Assembly (NCBI GenBank): GCA_033807695.1 | Contig: CM066309.1 | Coordinates: 2,914,001-2,978,000 of the forward strand | Direction: 5' to 3' | Source of the DNA: Daedaleopsis sinensis | Taxonomy: Eukaryota; Basidiomycota; Agaricomycetes; Polyporales; Polyporaceae | DNA: 64,000 nucleotides | In this document: positions 59,429-64,000 of the stretch, piece by piece | Numbering within the stretch: position 1 is the first letter of the stretch | How the letters are laid out: each line of letters opens with the position of its first letter | Position numbers and translations under genes: made by a program | The notes under the pieces: generated by a model | Told to the model about the DNA's origin: nothing | The model's input: only the letters and a program-made list of their open reading frames with translations | Database searches by the model: none

Positions 59429-60884
59429 TCACAACGGAAGCTGTGGCTGCGGCGTACCAGCCTTCTGGATCCCAGATCCTCCCCGGCTGCCATGGCCATC
59501 CGCTGCTGGCCCGTCCGCGTCACCCACTGGTGGGGCGTCGGCGTCTTCAATGGTCTCCGGCAGCCCGAAGCTGTCCGAGCGCGTCCGCGGCACGAGGACG
59601 CCCGTCTCCGCGATCCGCGCCCCGCGCTCGACGCTCGCGCGCCGGCTCCCGCTCTGGCCGCGGCTCAGACTGCGCAGGCTGCCGCTCTCGGCGACGCGCC
59701 GCTCGAAGCTCCCGCGGCGGTTGAACGAGCTGCGACCGCTGCTGTGGAAGCCGAAGGAGTCGACGGGCGAGGCGGCCCCGTCGTGCTCGCGCGGGGCGAA
59801 CGGGATCGGGTGCGACGTGGGCTGGAAGAGGGAGGTCGAGGGCGAGCCGAAGGAGGACGATACGGAGGGGGGAGGGACTTGCGGGTAGGACAGCACGCGC
59901 GCGCCCCCCGGGGTGAATGCGGGCGGACTCACTGCGACGGAGCCTATTGAGGGAGGGGTAGTCAGGTTCGTGGCGGCGCTGGCGTAGCTCGCGGGCATGG
60001 CAGGGGAGAACGGGAAAGGTGACGTGCTCGTAGAGGATGGCGAGTGTGAAAGAGGGGTTGTAGACTCGGACGAAATTATGTTCGAGGGACGACGGATCTG
60101 GGAAGGCGGGCGAGGTATCGGCACCGCGGATGCGTGCCTTGATGGACCAGGGGGGACGTATATTGAGCTCGATGGCGAGCTTGAGGTGGAATTCGAACGG
60201 CGGTGCGTAGGCTGCGAAAACGGCTCAGACTGCGGCAATCCAATTAGATTGTCTACGGGTAGACCAAGCTGCAAGGAATCAGACAGACAGACGACGGCTC
60301 AGAGGAGTCAGGACTCACTCGTCGTCGATGCTGTATTAGCTCCTCCCTGTAAACCTCGTTCAGCCGCGAGATCCGGATGAAGTCCTGCTCAGTCTCCACC
60401 AGACGGATCCTAAGCGCCTCGTTCTCTCTGCGCAACGCGTCCAGGATCATGTCTGAGGTGGGATCGCCGTTGTTCCTGTTGAGGAATTGCGCGAGCGTCG
60501 CCCTGGTGCCCTCAGGAGAGACCCCTCCACTTCCGTTGAGATGGGACGGCCCTGCCTGCTGCTGCTGTGCTAATCGTAGTGCGGATAGTTCACGAGACAG
60601 TCTGTTCACATGCGACTCCGACTCTGCTTCAAGGACATTTTCAAGCTCTATCTTCTCCTCTCGGAGCTTTGGGTGACAAGTCAGACTAGTCACAGAACGC
60701 GGAGTCTCGGCTGCGCAGCCCCACTGACCTGCTCCAGCTTTCTGGACAAGATGTTGATGATGCGCTCTTCTTCAGCTTCATACTGATAAATCAGATCCTC
60801 TCTGCTACTCGAGTTCGTGGACAGTCGGCGGATGGGAGGTGAGACAGACATGGTGACATCCCCACCACTCGCGCTTTCTCGCAT
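59429..60884 (-). CDS. CCDC6-like coiled-coil protein (PF09755-type)
   Basis: An N-terminal coiled coil reads EDLIYQYEAEEERIINILSR, KLEQLREEKIELENVLEAES and ESHVNRLSRELSALRLAQQQ. It continues with MILDALRRENEALRIRLVET and ISRLNEVYREELIQHRR. This closely follows the repeating pattern of human CCDC6 ([20 protein letters not shown]). The C-terminal 280 residues are Ser/Pro-rich and disordered, with SPVDSFGFHSSGRSSFNRRG and an RSLSRGQSGSRR segment that could be phosphorylated. CCDC6 is linked to checkpoint control in animals; the fungal role is unknown to me. Four exons; ATG 60884 with an in-frame ATG 60851. The tRNA-Gly lies 63 bp upstream on the other strand. Confidence 0.8.
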
Positions 60885-60947
60885 CTCCGGCAGTCCGTCA
60901 TTGCTTGCCAGTTGCTTTAGCTATGCGTTATAGCGACTCTACAACAA

Positions 60948-61018
60948 GCATTAATGGGGTAGTGGTAACCTGGGTCGTTGCCATCGACCCGCCGGGGGTT
61001 CGATTCCCCCTTAATGCA
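60948..61018 (+). tRNA. tRNA-Gly (anticodon GCC), no intron
   Basis: The acceptor strands GCATTAA and TTAATGC pair perfectly, with discriminator A61018. The anticodon stem GGTCG/CGACC holds loop TTGCCAT, giving GCC. The T arm has GGTTCGATTCC. Mature length is 71 nt. Confidence 0.95.
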
Positions 61019-61207
61019 GACTCATCCCTTACACACCTTTTGGTGTGCTACCCTTTTATTTGGGTCATCGTATATTCAACAAACCTATGCCGGTGGAAAG
61101 TGGTTTCTTCCGGCAACCTGCCATAGCTTTAAGAAACTGGTCAGATACGTACTACAGCTGCAGAGCTACATTCTAGCTCCTCGAGCTTCTCAATGAAAGT
61201 ACGCCTT

Positions 61208-62402
61208 TCAATCTACTATTGCTCCTCCGTTTATGTTGATAGTTTGACCTATCAATCGATGTATGTGTATGTCAGCACTGCTTCATGGCGCATAGTACGT
61301 TGCGATTACCTGTGACGAAGTGGGCCTCAGGTTTAGCCAAATATGAGACTAGGCCAGCTATCACTGCGGGGTCTGCGATCGTAGTATGGCGATATCCCAT
61401 AATCTAGTAGAAACCCACAGTGTCAGATTCGACTGCACCCTGTAGAATGAGATAGACTCAAGCCTTCGCGCTATCCTCACTGGCACCTGTTGCCGTGATC
61501 AGAACCGAGTACGTTGGACGCGAAGTGATAGGAGATGAGGACGCACCCATGTCTGTTGCGATCGAACCCGGAGCATAGCAGTTGACCGTGATCTGGTGTT
61601 CAGCCAACTCCACCGCTACGTCGTGAACGTAAGCCACACCCATCAGTTTGCTGCTACGAGGCGGCACCGACTCACCTGCTGCTTGCGTCAAGCCTCGAAC
61701 GGCGAATTTCGAAGCGCTATAAGCAGGCAAGAAGCCGAGCCCTGCAGTGCCATCGGGAATTTAGCCGTGTGGTTTGCTAGAAATGCGCGAGCGTCGGCAC
61801 GTACCTGTCTTCCCCGCGGCGGAGCAGGCACCTACAGTCACCCAAGTCAGCAGCGGTCGATGCTTTGCGGATGCTCAACACTTGGGTCACCAATCAGACG
61901 GCCTCCTCGGCCTTGCTTGACCATATGTCGGCCGGCGTGCTTGTAGCAAAGCATGACGCTCCGTGCGTTGACGGCCATGACCCGGTCCCAGTCCTCCACA
62001 GTGAGTTCGAGGATGGACTGCACCCTCAGGATACCCGCATTCGCAACCATCTGCCACGATGTCCGTAAGCATATGCATGGGCACCGTCAGCCAACGTAAC
62101 CTAATATCAAGGAGTAGTTGTATACTACATACCACGTCTAGGCCCCCGAGCTGCTCGACAGTCTGTTGCACCATGTCGGCGACGTCGGCTTCCACGGAGA
62201 CGTCGGCGGGTATCGCGATCGCCCTGCGGCCTTTCGCCAGTATCGCGCTCACGACGGCCGCGATTTTGTCGGCGCTGGACGGAAGGTCGTTCACAGCGAC
62301 GTCGAAGCCATCTTCCGCCAGGCGCAGAGCGATCGCTTCCCCGATACCTTGGGCGGCCCCAGTCACTATCGCGATACGAGCATCCGTCCCGGTTGCTGAC
62401 AT
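61208..62402 (-). CDS. Short-chain dehydrogenase/reductase (diacetyl/acetoin reductase-like)
   Basis: The first five exons are 62402-62133, 62050-61891, 61831-61805, 61741-61676 and 61615-61547; the last ones are less certain. Cofactor motif: IVTGAAQGIGEAIALRLAED. Then VAVNDLPSSADKI, DVMVANAGILRVQSI with the NAG motif, MAVNARSVMLCYKHAGRHMV, GACSAAGKTG with the catalytic Ser region, PAYSASKFAVRGLTQAAAVE with the YxxxK pair, and ITVNCYAPGSIATDM. Near the end DPAVIAGLVSYLAKPEAHFV runs into TGQTININGGAIVD. This is a classical SDR, likely NAD(H)-dependent; similar fungal enzymes reduce diacetyl or oxidise butanediol. The third exon is 27 nt. The junction after TDM does not resolve cleanly by eye, so the final exon border is uncertain. 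Confidence 0.85.
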
Positions 62403-63178
62403 GACTCGGACGAGGCTGAGCGGAGTGGTTGGGTTGCGTTGAAGGAGATGGCGCGGTGAGAAGTTTTCATATATGCGAACGAACGGCCTCGCCAGCGTCC
62501 CAGGAGGCTCACATGCCCAAGAGACTCCGGCCACTTTAGAGCGTCGTGATGCTATGGAGATCACCGTGACTCGCGTGAGCAACCTAACTGGTGCGAAGTC
62601 GGTGCCGGAGGGTAGGCTTACGCGTATGCAATTATACATATTACAGCGACGGCGCCCTCGTCGGATCCTGCGCGGGAGACCTCAGGCTGATTCGATCGCA
62701 CACTATGGCGGCTGGCCCAGACGGCAGCAACCCAGTGGTAAAGCTTGAGCTTGAGAGAACAGGAAGCTTCATGGAGATACTGTCTACACGCCTATTGACA
62801 GTTGTCATGGAGGTTAGTGGCAATTGAAGGGACAAGGTTGACACGCACAGCCTGACTGGTTTCAATGACTTGAGAATCTCTGCCTTGACATCGGTGTCTT
62901 GATCGTGCAAGATGAGTTGGTCAAAAAGCGTACTATCAAAGGATGTGTCCAGATATACATAGGCATATGCGTCGTACTGGTCATAACAGGAGGTCATTAC
63001 GCGATGGGAATACATCTAGAGCACCTACAGCGGTCCTAGACACAATAGAGCGATGCAGAGACACAGCAAGCGAGGAAGGATAGCGATGATACAGCATAAG
63101 TCATGAGATGACGCGGCGGAGATAATGTAGATGGAGGATGAGCAGGGCGGAGAACGGAATGCAGAAAACAAGCTACGG
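62403..63178. other. Spacer between SDR start and PDS5 end
   Basis: 776 bp with the SDR promoter and the PDS5 3' end, both genes on the minus strand. ORFs here lack motifs. Confidence 0.5.
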
Positions 63179-64000
63179 TCAATCGTCGGCCTGGCCAGAC
63201 TTCGATTGCCGCCGCGCTGCTTTTGCAGCATCTTTCTTGGCTCGAGCCTACAAGGCTCCGATGAGACAGATGTACGACGAATTCGCTAGGGATGACTAAC
63301 CCTTGTAGCCGGACGTTCCTTTTTCTCTCCGTCGGCATCCTCTTCGGATAACTCCGACTCATCAGGTTGCTTGGCTGGGGAAGACACCCCGTTCTCCTCT
63401 TCGTCTTCGTCAATTTCAGCGTCAGACTGATCAGAGTTTTCGTCATCTTCCGACTCTTCCTGCTTCTTCTTCTTCGTGATGCGTTGTCGTCTGAAAAGGG
63501 TTGAACATCAGGAACGAGGAACGGGGGACTGATTGCACGCACTTTGCAGACCCATTCGCCTTCGGCCCAGTTGCTTTCCGCTTGGCAGAGGGCTGACGGG
63601 GTGCTCGCGGTTTCTTCTCCTAAAGCACCGTCATCTCTGTCAGGAGGGACCCTCCATGGAAATTCGAATTATCTTACCTTCGGCTCCCCAGCTGGCTTTG
63701 ACTTCTCAGCCAGCCAGGTCAGGGCTTCTTCCGGCAGGTACACTGTGCTCAGTATCTTCAAGAAAGTGGTTACCTTAGCCATACTTAACTACAGGTTGTT
63801 ACAATACGCACTTTTTTGGTTGCCTCTCCGTTGGGTAAAGGCCGGAGGATGTCCTGTGGTAGGCGGATGTGACCGGGCCAAGTCTCCAGGTTCCAAGAGT
63901 GGGTCTTTGCATGGGCCTTGATGAGATATTGGGCCAACTCGGCGCAAGCATACAAGTTCTATGTCAGACTGCATGAGTGCCCGAGATCGTAGCAGTTGTG
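63179..64000 (-). CDS. PDS5: Sister chromatid cohesion factor PDS5, C-terminal part (5' end outside the window)
   Basis: Exons read NLYACAELAQYLIKAHAKTH, SWNLETWPGHIRLPQDILRP, then KVTTFLKILSTVYLPEEALT with WLAEKSKP. These match the last HEAT-repeat region of PDS5 (SELAQYLI...HSW...PG..RLP.DI). A long basic and acidic tail follows: EKKPRAPRQPSAKRKATGPK, RITKKKKQEESEDDENSDQS, and a last exon ARAKKDAAKAARRQSKSGQA. The stop is at 63181-63179. PDS5 binds cohesin and helps both maintain and release it from chromatin in the nucleus. The Lys/Glu-rich tail resembles that of vertebrate PDS5. Most of the gene lies beyond the right edge. Confidence 0.85.

Overview
This is nuclear DNA from a filamentous basidiomycete, most likely a wood-decay agaricomycete such as a polypore. 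Genes are densely packed on both strands and broken by many 50-60 nt GT-AG introns. CpG is abundant, tRNA genes carry short introns, and the gene families (F-box/WD-like proteins, expanded G-alpha subunits, TAP-like secreted hydrolases, ChAPs exomer proteins) fit that lineage. Nothing points to a prokaryote, plasmid or virus, and no secondary-metabolite cluster is apparent. Protein names rest on reading motifs from conceptual splicing; no database search was run.

Left part (1-12 kb): an MTH1-type Nudix hydrolase cut by the window edge, a purine/cytosine permease, the GPI-anchor glycosyltransferase PIG-A/Gpi3, an intron-containing tRNA-Val, an oxysterol-binding protein and a membrane-anchored copper amine oxidase. 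Centre-left (12-32 kb): prolyl-tRNA synthetase with a possible mitochondrial presequence; a divergent pair encoding the carboxyltransferase and biotin-carboxylase/biotin-carrier subunits of an acyl-CoA carboxylase; Derlin; orotate phosphoribosyltransferase; an intron-containing tRNA-Arg whose 3' half is duplicated 1 kb away; a secreted TAP-like hydrolase; an F-box protein; and a 2-hydroxyacid dehydrogenase.

Right part (32-64 kb): HMG-CoA reductase, a 5.4 kb gene-poor stretch holding a 392 bp MITE, an atypical G-alpha subunit, aspartokinase, a ChAPs exomer subunit, a small unknown protein, a second gene-poor stretch (55.6-59.4 kb) with short tandem repeats, a CCDC6-like coiled-coil protein, tRNA-Gly, a short-chain dehydrogenase and the C-terminal end of the cohesin factor PDS5.

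Most genes are unrelated housekeeping functions. The one clear functional partnership is the divergent carboxylase pair. The most striking structural theme is micro-exons at active-site motifs: a 4 nt exon in switch II and a 21 nt exon in the P-loop of the G-alpha gene, an 11 nt exon carrying the cofactor tyrosine of the amine oxidase, and an 11 nt exon beside a GC-AG intron in the hydrolase. Long intergenic stretches where I saw no gene are listed individually.
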